Positions 8,468 through 17,960 of a stretch of DNA of 64,000 nt are shown piece by piece. Source of the DNA: Paractinoplanes ferrugineus (lineage in GTDB: Bacteria; Actinomycetota; Actinomycetes; Mycobacteriales; Micromonosporaceae); the NCBI RefSeq assembly GCF_016862195.1, contig NZ_BOMM01000051.1, positions 124,001 through 188,000 of the forward strand, written 5' to 3'. The notes under the pieces were generated by a model that worked only from the letters and a program-made list of their open reading frames with translations, was not told the DNA's origin and searched no databases. Made by a program: the position numbers and the translations under genes. How positions within the stretch are numbered: position 1 is the first letter of the stretch; each line of letters starts with the position of its first letter.

Positions 8468-8898
8468 GGGTCCGACAGTTCCGGGGCCAGGGGGCACAAG
8501 ATCAAAATCTTTATCAAGTACGACCTGCACCAGTTCCGCCGATGCGCACAAGCCGTGTGCTGGGTCACCCGCCGCGTGCGACCCCGGGTGGGCCCGCGAC
8601 CTACGCTCCAGCCCCTGACCGCGCCGATCCGCGCCAGTCCCGCGCCGCCACATCACCCCAGAACCGACCTGCACGACCGCCTTGGTTCCGCCCCCAGCCC
8701 CGCCTGCACACGCCCCCTCGGCCAGCCGCAGAAGCCGCGGGGCCGCGGGACCGCGGGGCCAGGCGATGGGAGCGGCCGAGCAGCCGGGGCGGCCAAGCGG
8801 CGGGCGGCCGGCGTGCGGGGCGGCCGGCGGGCGGGGCGGCGGGGCGGCGGGCGGGCGGGCGGGGCGATCAATTACGGGCAGTGTGGTTTGGTCTATTC
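8468..8898. other. 431-base noncoding region with a G-run tract
   Basis: The region separates the divergent polyprenyl synthase and IMPase-like genes. The left half is unremarkable. From about 8740 it becomes extremely G-rich on the plus strand, and 8828-8866 consists almost only of GGG/GGGG runs separated by single C or GC. That tract ends about 33 bases before the downstream ATG and could form a G-quadruplex in the mRNA leader. Open frames crossing it are composition artefacts. Confidence 0.6.
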
Positions 8899-9705
8899 AT
8901 GATGGTCGACGAGGGTGGACTGGCTGTGGCGGGGGCGGCCGTGGTGCGCGAGTGGTTTGGGCGGCCGGTGTCGCGGGTGGACAAAGGCGGTGGGGACTTT
9001 GCCACGTCGGCTGACATCGCGGCGGAAGAGGCGGTTGTGGCGGTTCTGCGGGCGGAGCGGCCGGGTGACTCGGTGCTGGGTGAAGAGTCCGGACTGACCG
9101 GGTCGGGGGAGCGGACCTGGCTGGTCGATCCGCTCTGCGGGACGCTCAACTTCGCGGCCGGCACCACGATGGTTGCGGTGAACGTGGCGTTGCGGTCAGG
9201 GCGGGACATTTTGGCCGCGGCGTCGGCTGATCCGTTTGCTGACGAGGTCTTCTGGACCGGTGGGGAGGGGGCGTTCCGGCGGCATGCGGGGGTCGACGAG
9301 CCACTTCGGCCCAGTGGGGGTTCGCGCCTCGTCGACCTCAACCTTGACCCGCCGTTCCCGAGTGCGCCCGGATTTCGGGCGGTCGACTTGCTCGCGCATC
9401 CAGGATTCGGAGTTTCGTTCAGTCCGCGGGTGCTGTCCACGACCCTGCCGCTGGCGTGGGTGGCGGCCGGGCGGCGGGCGGCCTACCTCTCCGACGGCCA
9501 CCGGGACTGGACTGTGCACTCGGCGGCGGGCATCACGCTGTGCCGCGCGGCGGGATGCGTCGTGACCGATCTGGCGGGCCAACCGCTGCACAGTGCCTCG
9601 AGAGGGCTGCTGGCCGCGGCCGACGCCGAGACGCACGCGGCCCTGCTGGCGTTGATCGGCGAGAGCGGGGAGTTCGGGGCGATCAGTTTCGGGCAGTCGG
9701 CGTAA
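8899..9705 (+). CDS. inositol monophosphatase-like protein with altered metal site
   Basis: This 268-residue protein has the IMPase/FIG fold: K-x3-D-F-x-T (KGGGDFAT, about 29-36), GEES (61-64) and the WxxDP-loop (about 74-84). In the family the loop reads DP(I/L)DGT and its second Asp binds catalytic Mg. Here it reads DPLCGT, with Cys80 encoded by tgc at 9136-9138. The C-terminal WDxAAG motif, which supplies another metal-binding Asp, is VHSAAG here. Glu63 and Asp77 are kept. Two ligands are therefore lost, and the protein may be catalytically dead or use a different mechanism. The ATG (8899 or 8902) has no ribosome site; GTG 8881 is in frame. Confidence 0.75.
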   Translation: MMVDEGGLAVAGAAVVREWFGRPVSRVDKGGGDFATSADIAAEEAVVAVLRAERPGDSVLGEESGLTGSGERTWLVDPLCGTLNFAAGTTMVAVNVALRSGRDILAAASADPFADEVFWTGGEGAFRRHAGVDEPLRPSGGSRLVDLNLDPPFPSAPGFRAVDLLAHPGFGVSFSPRVLSTTLPLAWVAAGRRAAYLSDGHRDWTVHSAAGITLCRAAGCVVTDLAGQPLHSASRGLLAAADAETHAALLALIGESGEFGAISFGQSA

Positions 9706-9828
9706 GCCCGACGTTGCGCGAGAGGCGCGGCACGCGCTGGGTCGCGCCCGGCTCGCGGGTGCGCCAGGGGAGGCGTGGTTTGCGGTCGTCGGCCGGGTGG
9801 CCCGTACTCGAAGAAGGAGCGAAAGCCG

Positions 9829-9858
9829 AAGGCCCCGGCCTTGGGCAGCCGGGGCCTT
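9829..9858 (-). terminator. terminator of the nuo operon
   Basis: A perfect 11-base inverted repeat, AAGGCCCCGGC / GCCGGGGCCTT, has an 8-base loop. It begins 16 bases beyond the nuoN stop on the minus strand and lies between convergent genes, so it may act in both directions. Confidence 0.75.
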
Positions 9859-9873
9859 TCGGGAGAACGACAG

Positions 9874-11406
9874 CTATCTGATGAACTGGGCGGCGTCCTG
9901 GCTGAGGTCGATCAGCGGGGCCGGGACCACGCCGAGGAGGAAGGTCGCCAGCACGCCGATGGTCAGCGCGGCCGCGGTCATGAATCCGGGGATCGAGACC
10001 GTCGGGGTGGTCTCGCCCGGCTCGTTCAGCCACAGCAGCACGACGACCCGGAGGTACGGGAAGGCGATCAGCATGCTGGAGATGACACCGAAGATCACCA
10101 GCCAGGTCTGGCCACCCTCGACGGCTGCCCCGAAGACCGCGAACTTGCTGGTGAAGCCGCTGGTCAGCGGGATGCCGGCGAAGGCCAGCAGGATGAACGA
10201 GAAGGCCATCGCGAACAGCGGGCTCTTGCGGCCCAGACCGGCCCAGCGGGACAGGTGGGTCGCCTCGCCGTCGGCGTCGCGCACCAGGGTGATGATCCCG
10301 AACGCGGCGAGGACCGAGAAGCCGTACGCCACCAGGTAGAACATCGTGCTGCTCAGGCCCTCCTTGTTGAGCGCCAGGGCACCCACGAGCAGGTAGCCGG
10401 CGTTCGCGACGGAGGAGTAGGCGAGCAGGCGCTTCATGTCGGTCTGGGTCACCGCGAGAACGGCGCCGACCAGCATGGTGAGGACCGCGACCGTGCCGAG
10501 GACCGGCTGGAAGTCCCAGCGGACGCCCTCGAACGACACGTACAGCACGCGAAGCAGCGCACCGAACGCGGCCACCTTGGTGCAGGCCGCCATCAGAGCG
10601 GTGATCGGCGTGGGCGCGCCCTGGTAGACGTCCGGCGTCCACACGTGGAACGGCGCGAGCGCGGCCTTGAACAGCAGACCGATCGCGACCAGCGCCAGAC
10701 CGCCGTAGAGCAGGATCTCGCTGCGCTGCGGGTTGGCGACCGCGTCGTGCACGGCGCCGAGCGAGATGCCGCCCGCGTAGCCGTAGATGAGGGCCACCCC
10801 GAACAGGAAGAACGCCGACGCGTACGAGCCGAGCAGGAAGTACTTGAGCGCGGCCTCCTGGCTGAGCAGGCGACGCCGGCGAGCGAGCGCGCACAGCAGG
10901 TACAGCGGCAACGAGAAGACCTCGAGCGCCACGAACATGGTCAGCAGGTCGTTCGCCGAGACGAACAGCAGCATGCCACCCAGCGCGAACAGCGTCAGCG
11001 GGTAGACCTCGGTGGCACCGGGCTGGTCACCAGCCTGCCGCACGTCCTTCTGCGAGCCGACGGTGACTGCCGCCTGGGAGACGAACGGCCCGCCCCGCTC
11101 CAGCGACCGCTCGCCGATCAGCATCAGCGAGACGGCACCGAGCGCCAGGATGGAGCCCTGCAGGAACAGGGTGGGTCCGTCGACCGCGACCGCGCCGCCG
11201 ATGGTGATCTTGCGGGTGCCGTGGGCGACGATCACCGCGACGAACGACGCCACGACCGCCAGGAACGACAGGCCGAGCTGGACGCCGTGCCGGGACCGGC
11301 GCGGCACCAGAGCCTCCACGAGGATGCCCACACAGGCAGCCCCGAAGAGGATCAGCATCGGCATCAGTGCGCCGTAATCGATGTCGGGAAGTTTGAGGTC
11401 TCCCAT
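9874..11406 (-). CDS. nuoN: NADH-quinone oxidoreductase subunit N
   Basis: This 510-residue subunit has about 14 membrane helices. It is one of three antiporter-like proton-pumping subunits of the complex I membrane arm. The proton-antiporter module is evident: the conserved region around the helix with KAALAPFHVWTPDVYQGAPT carries the family lysine and Trp-x-Pro-Asp motif. The start ATG lies 2 bases past the nuoM stop, implying coupled translation. It is the last gene of the operon and a strong hairpin follows it. Confidence 0.95.
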   Translation of the reverse strand: MGDLKLPDIDYGALMPMLILFGAACVGILVEALVPRRSRHGVQLGLSFLAVVASFVAVIVAHGTRKITIGGAVAVDGPTLFLQGSILALGAVSLMLIGERSLERGGPFVSQAAVTVGSQKDVRQAGDQPGATEVYPLTLFALGGMLLFVSANDLLTMFVALEVFSLPLYLLCALARRRRLLSQEAALKYFLLGSYASAFFLFGVALIYGYAGGISLGAVHDAVANPQRSEILLYGGLALVAIGLLFKAALAPFHVWTPDVYQGAPTPITALMAACTKVAAFGALLRVLYVSFEGVRWDFQPVLGTVAVLTMLVGAVLAVTQTDMKRLLAYSSVANAGYLLVGALALNKEGLSSTMFYLVAYGFSVLAAFGIITLVRDADGEATHLSRWAGLGRKSPLFAMAFSFILLAFAGIPLTSGFTSKFAVFGAAVEGGQTWLVIFGVISSMLIAFPYLRVVVLLWLNEPGETTPTVSIPGFMTAAALTIGVLATFLLGVVPAPLIDLSQDAAQFIR

Positions 11407-11408
11407 GG

Positions 11409-12950
11409 CTAGCGAGCCACCCCTCCGTTAGCAGTGACCGCCGTCGGTCCCGGATCGGTCTTCCCGACGTCCTGCATGGTGGCCTGGACCGCCGGGTTGA
11501 TCACATCGGTGACCGGCTTCGGGTAGAAGCCGAGCAGCAGCAGCAGAAGGACCAGCGGGGCGACCACGACCTTCTCCCGCAGCGTCATGTCCTTGCGCAT
11601 GGCCGGCACCTCTTCGAGGGCCGGGTTGAGCGTGCCCTGGGTGGTGCGCTGCACCATCCAGAGGACGTAGGCGGCGGCCAGGATGATGCCCACCGTCGCG
11701 ATCACGGCGTACGCCTTGTGCACGGTGAACGTGCCGATCAGCACCAGGAACTCGGAGACGAACGGCGCCGTACCGGGCAGGGCCAGCGAGGCCAGACCAG
11801 CGAAGAACAGCACCCCGGCGAGGAGCGGCGTGAGCTTGCCCGCGCCGCCGAAGTCGCTGACCAGGCTGGAACCGCGCCGGGCCACGTACATGCCGACGAC
11901 GATGAACAGCAGGCCGGTGGCCAGACCGTGGTTGACCATGTAGAGCACCGAGCCGGTGCCGGCCTGCGTGGTGAAGGCGAAGATGCCGACCCCGATGAAA
12001 CCGAAGTGCGCGATCGACGTGTACGACACCAGGCGCTTCAGGTCGTTCTGGCCGATCGCCAGCAGCGCCGCGTAGAGGATGCCGATGACCGCCAGGACCA
12101 GCGCGGCCGGCGCGAACCAGCGCGACGCCTCCGGGAACAGCGGGAGGCAGTAGCGCAGGATGCCGAACGTGCCGACCTTGTCCATCACCCCGACGAGCAG
12201 CGCGGCGGCACCGGCGGGCGCGGCCCCACCTGCGTCCGGCAGCCAGGTGTGGAACGGGAAGAACGGTGCCTTGATCGCGAAGGCGATGAAGAAGCCGAGG
12301 AACAGCCAGCGGGCGGTGTTCTGGTCGATCTCCCCGACCGACTGGAGCAGCCGGGTGAAGTCGAAGGTGTGCCCGCCGAGCACCCACAGCCCGATCACGG
12401 AGGCCAGCATGAACAGGCCGCCGACCAGGCTGTAGAGGAAGAACTTGACGGCCGCGTACTGCCGCCGGGCCCCGCCGAACGAGCCGATGATGAAGTACAT
12501 CGGGATCAGCATGACCTCGAAGAACACGTAGAACAGGAACACGTCGGCGGCCGCGAAGACGCCGATCATCGTGAACTCGAAGGCGAGCAGCAGAGCGAAG
12601 TACGTCGGCGCGGACCGCTGCCCGTCGTCGACGTCGTGCCAGGACGCCAGGATCACGACCGGCATGAGCACCGCGATCAGCATCAGCATGACCAGCGCGA
12701 TGCCGTCGGCCGCGAACGTGAAGCGCGCGTCCCACGAGGGGATCCACTGGTAGGACTCGTGGAACTGGAAGCGGTCCCCGCCGGCCTTGAAGGCGACCCA
12801 CATGAAGATGCTCAGGGCCAGCACGACGAGCGACCAGGCGAGCGTGACCCGCTTGGCCAGCTCCGCCTTCCGGCGCGGGATGCAGGCCACCACGACCGCG
12901 CCCACCAGGGGCAACAGGGTCAGGATGGAGAGAAAGGGAAAGTCGTTCAC
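11409..12950 (-). CDS. nuoM: NADH-quinone oxidoreductase subunit M
   Basis: This 513-residue antiporter-like subunit of the complex I membrane arm has the antiporter signature KAPFFPFHTWLPDA in the middle. The GTG at 12950 is chosen because it overlaps the nuoL stop as GTGA (12950-12947) and yields the expected N-terminus (NDFPFLSILTLLPLVGA). A longer open frame upstream lies inside nuoL and is not real. The pumping site residues are in the conserved central helices. Confidence 0.95.
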   Translation of the reverse strand: MNDFPFLSILTLLPLVGAVVVACIPRRKAELAKRVTLAWSLVVLALSIFMWVAFKAGGDRFQFHESYQWIPSWDARFTFAADGIALVMLMLIAVLMPVVILASWHDVDDGQRSAPTYFALLLAFEFTMIGVFAAADVFLFYVFFEVMLIPMYFIIGSFGGARRQYAAVKFFLYSLVGGLFMLASVIGLWVLGGHTFDFTRLLQSVGEIDQNTARWLFLGFFIAFAIKAPFFPFHTWLPDAGGAAPAGAAALLVGVMDKVGTFGILRYCLPLFPEASRWFAPAALVLAVIGILYAALLAIGQNDLKRLVSYTSIAHFGFIGVGIFAFTTQAGTGSVLYMVNHGLATGLLFIVVGMYVARRGSSLVSDFGGAGKLTPLLAGVLFFAGLASLALPGTAPFVSEFLVLIGTFTVHKAYAVIATVGIILAAAYVLWMVQRTTQGTLNPALEEVPAMRKDMTLREKVVVAPLVLLLLLLGFYPKPVTDVINPAVQATMQDVGKTDPGPTAVTANGGVAR

Positions 12951-14872
12951 GCCAACCACCCCAGCTGGATCGCGAGGAAGGCGCCGACCACGAGCACGGC
13001 ACCGGTGAGCATCGAGAGGGCGTACGAGCGGACGAACCCGGTCTGTAGCCGCCGTATCCGTCCGGAACTGCCGCCGACGCCCGCCGCGATGCCGTTGACG
13101 ATGCCGTCGATGCCCCGGTTGTCGAGGTACACCAGCGCGCGCGTCAGGTAGATGCCCGGACGCTCGAACACCGCCTCGTTGAAGGCGTCGGTGTACAGGT
13201 TGCGCCGCGCGGCGGTGACCACCGCACCGGCCGGCTGCTCCTGCAGGGCGGTGCCCTTGCGGAACAGCGCCCAGGCGAGGCCGGCCCCGGCGACCGAGAC
13301 CACCAGCACCAGGATCGAGATGACCGCGGGCGGCATGACCGGGTCGTGCTCGCCTTCCCCGGTGACCGGCTCGAGCCACTGCGGGATCGCCGAGTGCCGG
13401 CTGAGCAGGAAGCCCGCCACGATCGAGCCGAGCGCGAGGAGCATCAGCGGCACGGTCATGATGAACGGCGACTCGTGCGGGTGCTTGTTCTGCTCGGTGT
13501 AGCGCTCCGGTCCGTGGAACGTGAGCACGAACAGCCGGGTCATGTAGAACGCGGTCAGCCCGGCACCGAGCAGTGCCGCCGTGCCGAACAGCCAGGACGT
13601 CCAGTCACCGCGGGCGTACGCCGCCTCGATGATCGGGTCCTTGGAGAAGAAGCCGGACAGCGGCGGGATGCCGATGATCGCGAGCCAGCCCATCATGAAG
13701 GTGAGCCAGGTCCACCTCATGTGCTTGCTCAGCCCACCGAACCGCCGGATGTCCTCCTCGTCGTGCATGCCGTGCATGACCGAGCCGGCCCCGAGGAACA
13801 TGTTGGCCTTGAAGAAGCCGTGCGCCACCAGGTGGATGATCGCCAGGGCGTACGCCCCGCCGCCGAGCCCGACGCCGAGGAACATGTAGCCGATCTGGCT
13901 GACCGTCGACCAGGCCAGGACCCGCTTGATGCCGTCCTTCGCGGAGCCGATGATGCAGCCCATCAGCAGGGTGAAGGCACCGACGCTGACCACGACCGTC
14001 TGCAGCGTGTGGTTGGCCGAGAAGATGTGGTTGGAGCGGGCGATCAGGTAGACACCCGCGGTGACCATGGTCGCGGCGTGGATGAGGGCGGAGACCGGGG
14101 TCGGGCCCTCCATCGCGTCCGGCAACCAGGCCTGCAGCGGGAACTGACCGGACTTACCGGCGGCGCCGAGCAGCAGCAGGAGGCCGAGCACCAGCACCGT
14201 GGTGCCGGACAGCGCGGTGACGCCGTTGAAGACGTCCGAGTACTGCGTGCTGCCGAGCGTGGCGAACATGATGAAGATGCCGATGGCCAGGCCGGTGTCG
14301 CCGACCCGGTTCATCAGGAACGCCTTCTTGCCGGCGGTCGCCGCGGCCGGCCGGCCGTACCAGAAGCTGATCAGCAGGTACGACGCGAGACCCACGCCCT
14401 CCCAGCCGAAGTACAGCATCACGTAGTTGTTGCCGAGGACCAGCAGAAGCATGGCCGCGACGAACAGGTTGAAGTAACCGAAGAACCGGCGACGTCCGGG
14501 GTCGTGCTCCATGTAGCCGACCGCGTACAGGTGGATCAGCGATCCGACCCCGGTGATCAGCAGGACGAAGACGCCGGACAGCGGGTCGAAGAGCAACCCG
14601 AAGTCGACGTGCAGGTTCCCGACCGTGATGAAGTCCCACATGCTCAGCTCGGCCGAGCGGTGTTCCGCGTCGAGCCCGCCGAGCTGGATGAAGAAGACCA
14701 GCCCGAGCACGAAGGAGGCCGCCACCGCGAGGACGCCGAGCCAGTGCCCCCACTTGTCGGCGCGCTTGCCGAGGAGCAGGAGAACCGCGGCACTCGCGAG
14801 CGGAATGGCCACCAAAAGCCAGATTCCGCTCAACGCTCCCGTCGCGTGGGCATACTCCACTGTCTGTTCCAC
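12947..14872 (-). CDS. nuoL: NADH-quinone oxidoreductase subunit L
   Basis: This 641-residue subunit is the largest antiporter-like subunit, at the distal end of the complex I membrane arm. It has 14 core helices plus the C-terminal extension whose long lateral helix braces the arm. The antiporter motif is SGQFPLQAWLPDAMEGPTPV, and the N-terminal domain has the family motif HLYAVGYMEHDP. The start is GTG. It ends in a 4-base overlap with nuoM and follows nuoK by 12 bases. The length is normal for the family. Confidence 0.95.
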   Translation of the reverse strand: MEQTVEYAHATGALSGIWLLVAIPLASAAVLLLLGKRADKWGHWLGVLAVAASFVLGLVFFIQLGGLDAEHRSAELSMWDFITVGNLHVDFGLLFDPLSGVFVLLITGVGSLIHLYAVGYMEHDPGRRRFFGYFNLFVAAMLLLVLGNNYVMLYFGWEGVGLASYLLISFWYGRPAAATAGKKAFLMNRVGDTGLAIGIFIMFATLGSTQYSDVFNGVTALSGTTVLVLGLLLLLGAAGKSGQFPLQAWLPDAMEGPTPVSALIHAATMVTAGVYLIARSNHIFSANHTLQTVVVSVGAFTLLMGCIIGSAKDGIKRVLAWSTVSQIGYMFLGVGLGGGAYALAIIHLVAHGFFKANMFLGAGSVMHGMHDEEDIRRFGGLSKHMRWTWLTFMMGWLAIIGIPPLSGFFSKDPIIEAAYARGDWTSWLFGTAALLGAGLTAFYMTRLFVLTFHGPERYTEQNKHPHESPFIMTVPLMLLALGSIVAGFLLSRHSAIPQWLEPVTGEGEHDPVMPPAVISILVLVVSVAGAGLAWALFRKGTALQEQPAGAVVTAARRNLYTDAFNEAVFERPGIYLTRALVYLDNRGIDGIVNGIAAGVGGSSGRIRRLQTGFVRSYALSMLTGAVLVVGAFLAIQLGWLA

Positions 14873-14884
14873 AGGAAGGCCCCT

Positions 14885-15184
14885 TTAGTACTTGAGGAGG
14901 TTCGCGTCGTCGACGCTCGCGGAGCGTCTAGTACGGAAGATCGACATGATGATGGCCAGACCCACCACGACCTCGGCTGCCGCGACGACCATCACGAAGA
15001 ACGAGATGATCTGACCGTCGAGGCTGCCGTTGATCCGGCTGAAAGTGACCAGGGCAAGGTTGGCCGCGTTGAGCATGAGCTCGATGCACATGAACAAGAC
15101 GATCGCGTTGCGGCGGATGAGCACCCCGGAGGCACCGATGGTGAACAGGATCGCCGCAAGGACGAGATAGTAGTCAGGCGTCAC
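14885..15184 (-). CDS. nuoK: NADH-quinone oxidoreductase subunit K
   Basis: This 99-residue subunit has three membrane helices and lies in the complex I membrane arm next to NuoJ and NuoA. The conserved acidic residue of helix 2 is present in IVLFMCIELMLNAANL, and helix 3 has the second (AAEVVVGLAI); these carry protons between the quinone site and the antiporters. The GTG start follows the nuoJ stop by 10 bases. The size is typical. Confidence 0.95.
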   Translation of the reverse strand: MTPDYYLVLAAILFTIGASGVLIRRNAIVLFMCIELMLNAANLALVTFSRINGSLDGQIISFFVMVVAAAEVVVGLAIIMSIFRTRRSASVDDANLLKY

Positions 15185-15194
15185 TTCGCAGCCC

Positions 15195-15944
15195 TCATTT
15201 TTCGGTGCCCTTCGGAGCGATCTCTTGGGCGGTCAGCTCACGCACGGGCAGGATCGGCGAGATGCTCCGCTCGGACCCGTTGCCGTCCGGCAGCCGGGCC
15301 GGCGCGGCCACCGACATGGTGTTGGCGTAGACACCCGGGCCGGCCTTCGCACCCGGGTAGTTGCCCGGACGGAAGCGCTGGGTCATCCGGGTGACCTGGT
15401 TGACGACCTCGCTCTTCGCCCGCTCGACGTGGGCCAGCACCATCGCGCCGACGGCCGCCGTGATCAGCAGGGCCGAGGTGACCTCGAACGCGAAGACGTA
15501 GCGGGTGAACAGCAGACTCGCCAGGCCCTGCACGTTGCCGCCGTTGGCCGCGTTGGCCTCGTTCAGGCCGACCGTGGGGGTGTCGCCGAGCGCGCGGGCC
15601 AGGCCGGTTCCGACCAGGGCGGCGAACCCGACGCCGAGCACGATGGCGGCGATCCGCTGGCCGCGCAGTGTCTCGATGAGCGAGTCGGACGCGTCCCGGC
15701 CGACCAACATGATCACGAACAGGAACAGCATCATGATCGCGCCGGTGTAGACGATGATCTGCACCGCACCGAGGAACGGCGCCGCGTTCATCACGTACAT
15801 GAAGCCCAGGCTGAGCATCGTCGTGACGAGCCACAGCGCCGAGTGCACCGCGTTTCGGGCGATCACCATGCCGAGCGCACCGATGACGGCGACCGTGCCG
15901 AGAATCCAGAAACCCACGGCCTCAGCGGTGGAGACGTGGTTCAT
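15195..15944 (-). CDS. nuoJ: NADH-quinone oxidoreductase subunit J
   Basis: This 249-residue membrane-arm subunit has five helices in the first about 175 residues. The conserved third helix (AVQIIVYTGAIMMLFLFVIM) contains the pi-bulge region tied to proton coupling. The C-terminal about 75 residues are a hydrophilic Pro/Gly-rich tail, common in actinobacterial NuoJ. ATG 15944 is chosen for its ATGA overlap with the nuoI stop; the upstream open frame is inside nuoI. Confidence 0.95.
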   Translation of the reverse strand: MNHVSTAEAVGFWILGTVAVIGALGMVIARNAVHSALWLVTTMLSLGFMYVMNAAPFLGAVQIIVYTGAIMMLFLFVIMLVGRDASDSLIETLRGQRIAAIVLGVGFAALVGTGLARALGDTPTVGLNEANAANGGNVQGLASLLFTRYVFAFEVTSALLITAAVGAMVLAHVERAKSEVVNQVTRMTQRFRPGNYPGAKAGPGVYANTMSVAAPARLPDGNGSERSISPILPVRELTAQEIAPKGTEK

Positions 15945-16591
15945 CGCACGGTCTCCTTCGGCTGGTCGTGCGCGTCCCCGCGGCGGCTGGTGCCGGCCGT
16001 CTCCGGCCGGTCGCCGGGCTGGTCGGCGGCATCGTGCGTGCCGGACTCCGACCATGGCGCCCGCTCGGCGCCCTTGGAGGTGCCGGGGTTGGTCAGCGCG
16101 CCGATGTAGTAGTCCTTGTCGGTCTCACCCAGACGCATCGGGTGCGGCGGCTGCTCCATGCCCGGCAACAGCGGGGCAAGCAGTTCCTTCTTCGTGAAGA
16201 TCAGGTCCTGCCGGCTGTCGCGGGCCAGCTCGTACTCGTTGCTCATGGTCAGCGAACGGGTCGGGCAGGCCTCGATGCACAGGCCGCAGAAGATGCAGCG
16301 GGCGTAGTTGATCTGGTAGATGCTCGCGTACCGCTCACCGGGCGAGAAGCGCTGCTCGTCGGTGTTGTCGCCACCCTCGACGTAGATCGCGTCGGCCGGG
16401 CAGGCCCAGGCACAGAGCTCGCACCCGATGCACTTCTCCAACCCGTCCGGGTGCCGGTTGAGGATGTGCCGGCCGTGGTAGCGCGGCGCCGGCTTCGGCG
16501 GCGAGAACGGATAGTCGGTCGTGATGACCTTGCGGAACATGTGCGCGAAGGTCACCCCGAAGCCCTTGAAAGAGCCGGTGAAAGTCCCCAC
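15941..16591 (-). CDS. nuoI: NADH-quinone oxidoreductase subunit I
   Basis: This 216-residue ferredoxin-like subunit of the peripheral arm holds clusters N6a and N6b in two 4Fe-4S motifs. These are C54-x2-C57-x2-C60-x3-C64 (CIGCELCAWACP) and C99-x2-C102-x2-C105-x3-C109 (CIFCGLCIEACP). They pass electrons from NuoG toward NuoB. The GTG start has a strong AAGGAGG 6 bases upstream, one of the best ribosome sites in the operon. The C-terminal about 40 residues are a polar tail without clusters. Confidence 0.96.
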   Translation of the reverse strand: MGTFTGSFKGFGVTFAHMFRKVITTDYPFSPPKPAPRYHGRHILNRHPDGLEKCIGCELCAWACPADAIYVEGGDNTDEQRFSPGERYASIYQINYARCIFCGLCIEACPTRSLTMSNEYELARDSRQDLIFTKKELLAPLLPGMEQPPHPMRLGETDKDYYIGALTNPGTSKGAERAPWSESGTHDAADQPGDRPETAGTSRRGDAHDQPKETVR

Positions 16592-16592
16592 G

Positions 16593-17960
16593 TCACACCT
16601 CCTTGTTTTCGGTGTCGCCGCCGACGGTGGCGGGGGTGCGTTCGGCCACCGCGCGGCGGGCCCGCGGGCTCGGGGGTACCTGCAGGTCCATCGGGGGCAC
16701 CGGGAAGCTGCCCGGCGGGCGGGCCGCCAGTTGCTCCTCGACGGACAGCTGCCGTGGCTTGCGCTGGCTCGGCCAGAACATGGCCACCAGCAGTACGACG
16801 ACCACGAGACCGCCGATGCTCAGCCACTTGGACCGCTCGGACATCTCGTTGTTCGCGATCTTGACGTACGACAGGAAGAGGATCCACACCAGGCTGACCG
16901 GGATGAGGATCTTCCAGCCGAGCCGCATGAACTGGTCGTAGCGCATCCGGGGCAGCGTCGCCCGCAGCCAGATGAAGCCGAACAGGAAGATCAGGACCTT
17001 GACGAAGAACCAGATCATCCCGAACCAGCCGGAGTTGGCGCCGTGCCAGACCGCGGTGATCGGCCACGGCGCACGCCACCCACCGAGGAAGAGGGTGGTA
17101 CAAAACGCCGACACGGTGATCATGTTGATGTACTCGGCGAGGTAGAACATCGCGAACTTGAACGACGAGTACTCCGTCTGGAAGCCGCCGACCAGCTCCG
17201 ACTCGGCCTCGGGGAGGTCGAACGGGGCCCGGTTGGTCTCACCCACCGCGGCGATCATGTAGATGACGAAGCTCGGGAAGAGCAGCACCGCGTACCAACT
17301 CGGCGTGGTCAACTCCATGCCGAACAGGTGGAACGGGTTGCCTTCGGCCTGTGCCTTGACGATCTGCGAGGTGCTCATCGTGCCGGCGGTCATGAAGACC
17401 GCGACGATCGACAGACCCATCGCGACCTCGTACGAGATCATCTGCGCGCTGGACCGCAGACCACCCAGCAGCGGGTAGGTCGAGCCGGACGCCCAGCCGG
17501 CCAGCACCACGCCGTAGACGCTCATCGAGGAGCAGGCCAGCAGCACCAGCACCGAGACCGGCACGTCGGTGAGCTGCAGCGCGGTCTTGTGGCCGAACAT
17601 GCTGACCACCCCGCCGAACGGGATGACCGAGAACGCGGTGAACGCGGTCGTCGCGGAGATCACCGGAGCGATGAAGTAGACCACCTTGTCGGCGGTCTTC
17701 GGGATGATCTCCTCTTTGAATGGAAGCTTCAGCCCGTCCGTAAGACTCTGCAGCCAGCCGTTCGGCCCGACCTGGTTGGGGCCCGGGCGGACCGCCATCC
17801 GAGCCACGACCTTGCGCTCGTAGTTGATCGTGAAAAGAGTCAGCAGCAGCAGGATCACGAAGACCCCGAGCAGCTTGATCAGCGTGATCCACCAGATGTC
17901 GTCCTCGAACGTCTGGAGGCTCGGATCCGTGGCGTGCGCCGCCACCATCATCGAGTTCAT
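16593..17960 (-). CDS. nuoH: NADH-quinone oxidoreductase subunit H
   Basis: This 455-residue subunit of about eight helices anchors the peripheral arm and forms the quinone chamber with NuoB and NuoD. Family motifs include ERKVVARMAVRPGPNQVGP in the first loop and GETNRAPFDLPEAESELVGG, whose acidic residues lie at the quinone entry channel. A long hydrophilic C-terminal tail follows the last helix. The start overlaps the nuoG stop (ATGA), and nuoI begins 1 base past its stop. Confidence 0.96.
   Translation of the reverse strand: MNSMMVAAHATDPSLQTFEDDIWWITLIKLLGVFVILLLLTLFTINYERKVVARMAVRPGPNQVGPNGWLQSLTDGLKLPFKEEIIPKTADKVVYFIAPVISATTAFTAFSVIPFGGVVSMFGHKTALQLTDVPVSVLVLLACSSMSVYGVVLAGWASGSTYPLLGGLRSSAQMISYEVAMGLSIVAVFMTAGTMSTSQIVKAQAEGNPFHLFGMELTTPSWYAVLLFPSFVIYMIAAVGETNRAPFDLPEAESELVGGFQTEYSSFKFAMFYLAEYINMITVSAFCTTLFLGGWRAPWPITAVWHGANSGWFGMIWFFVKVLIFLFGFIWLRATLPRMRYDQFMRLGWKILIPVSLVWILFLSYVKIANNEMSERSKWLSIGGLVVVVLLVAMFWPSQRKPRQLSVEEQLAARPPGSFPVPPMDLQVPPSPRARRAVAERTPATVGGDTENKEV

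Noticed and set aside
13346..15394. 682-residue plus-strand open frame over nuoL and nuoK
   Set aside because: It is a composition shadow rich in His, Asp, Arg and Gln opposite conserved complex I genes.
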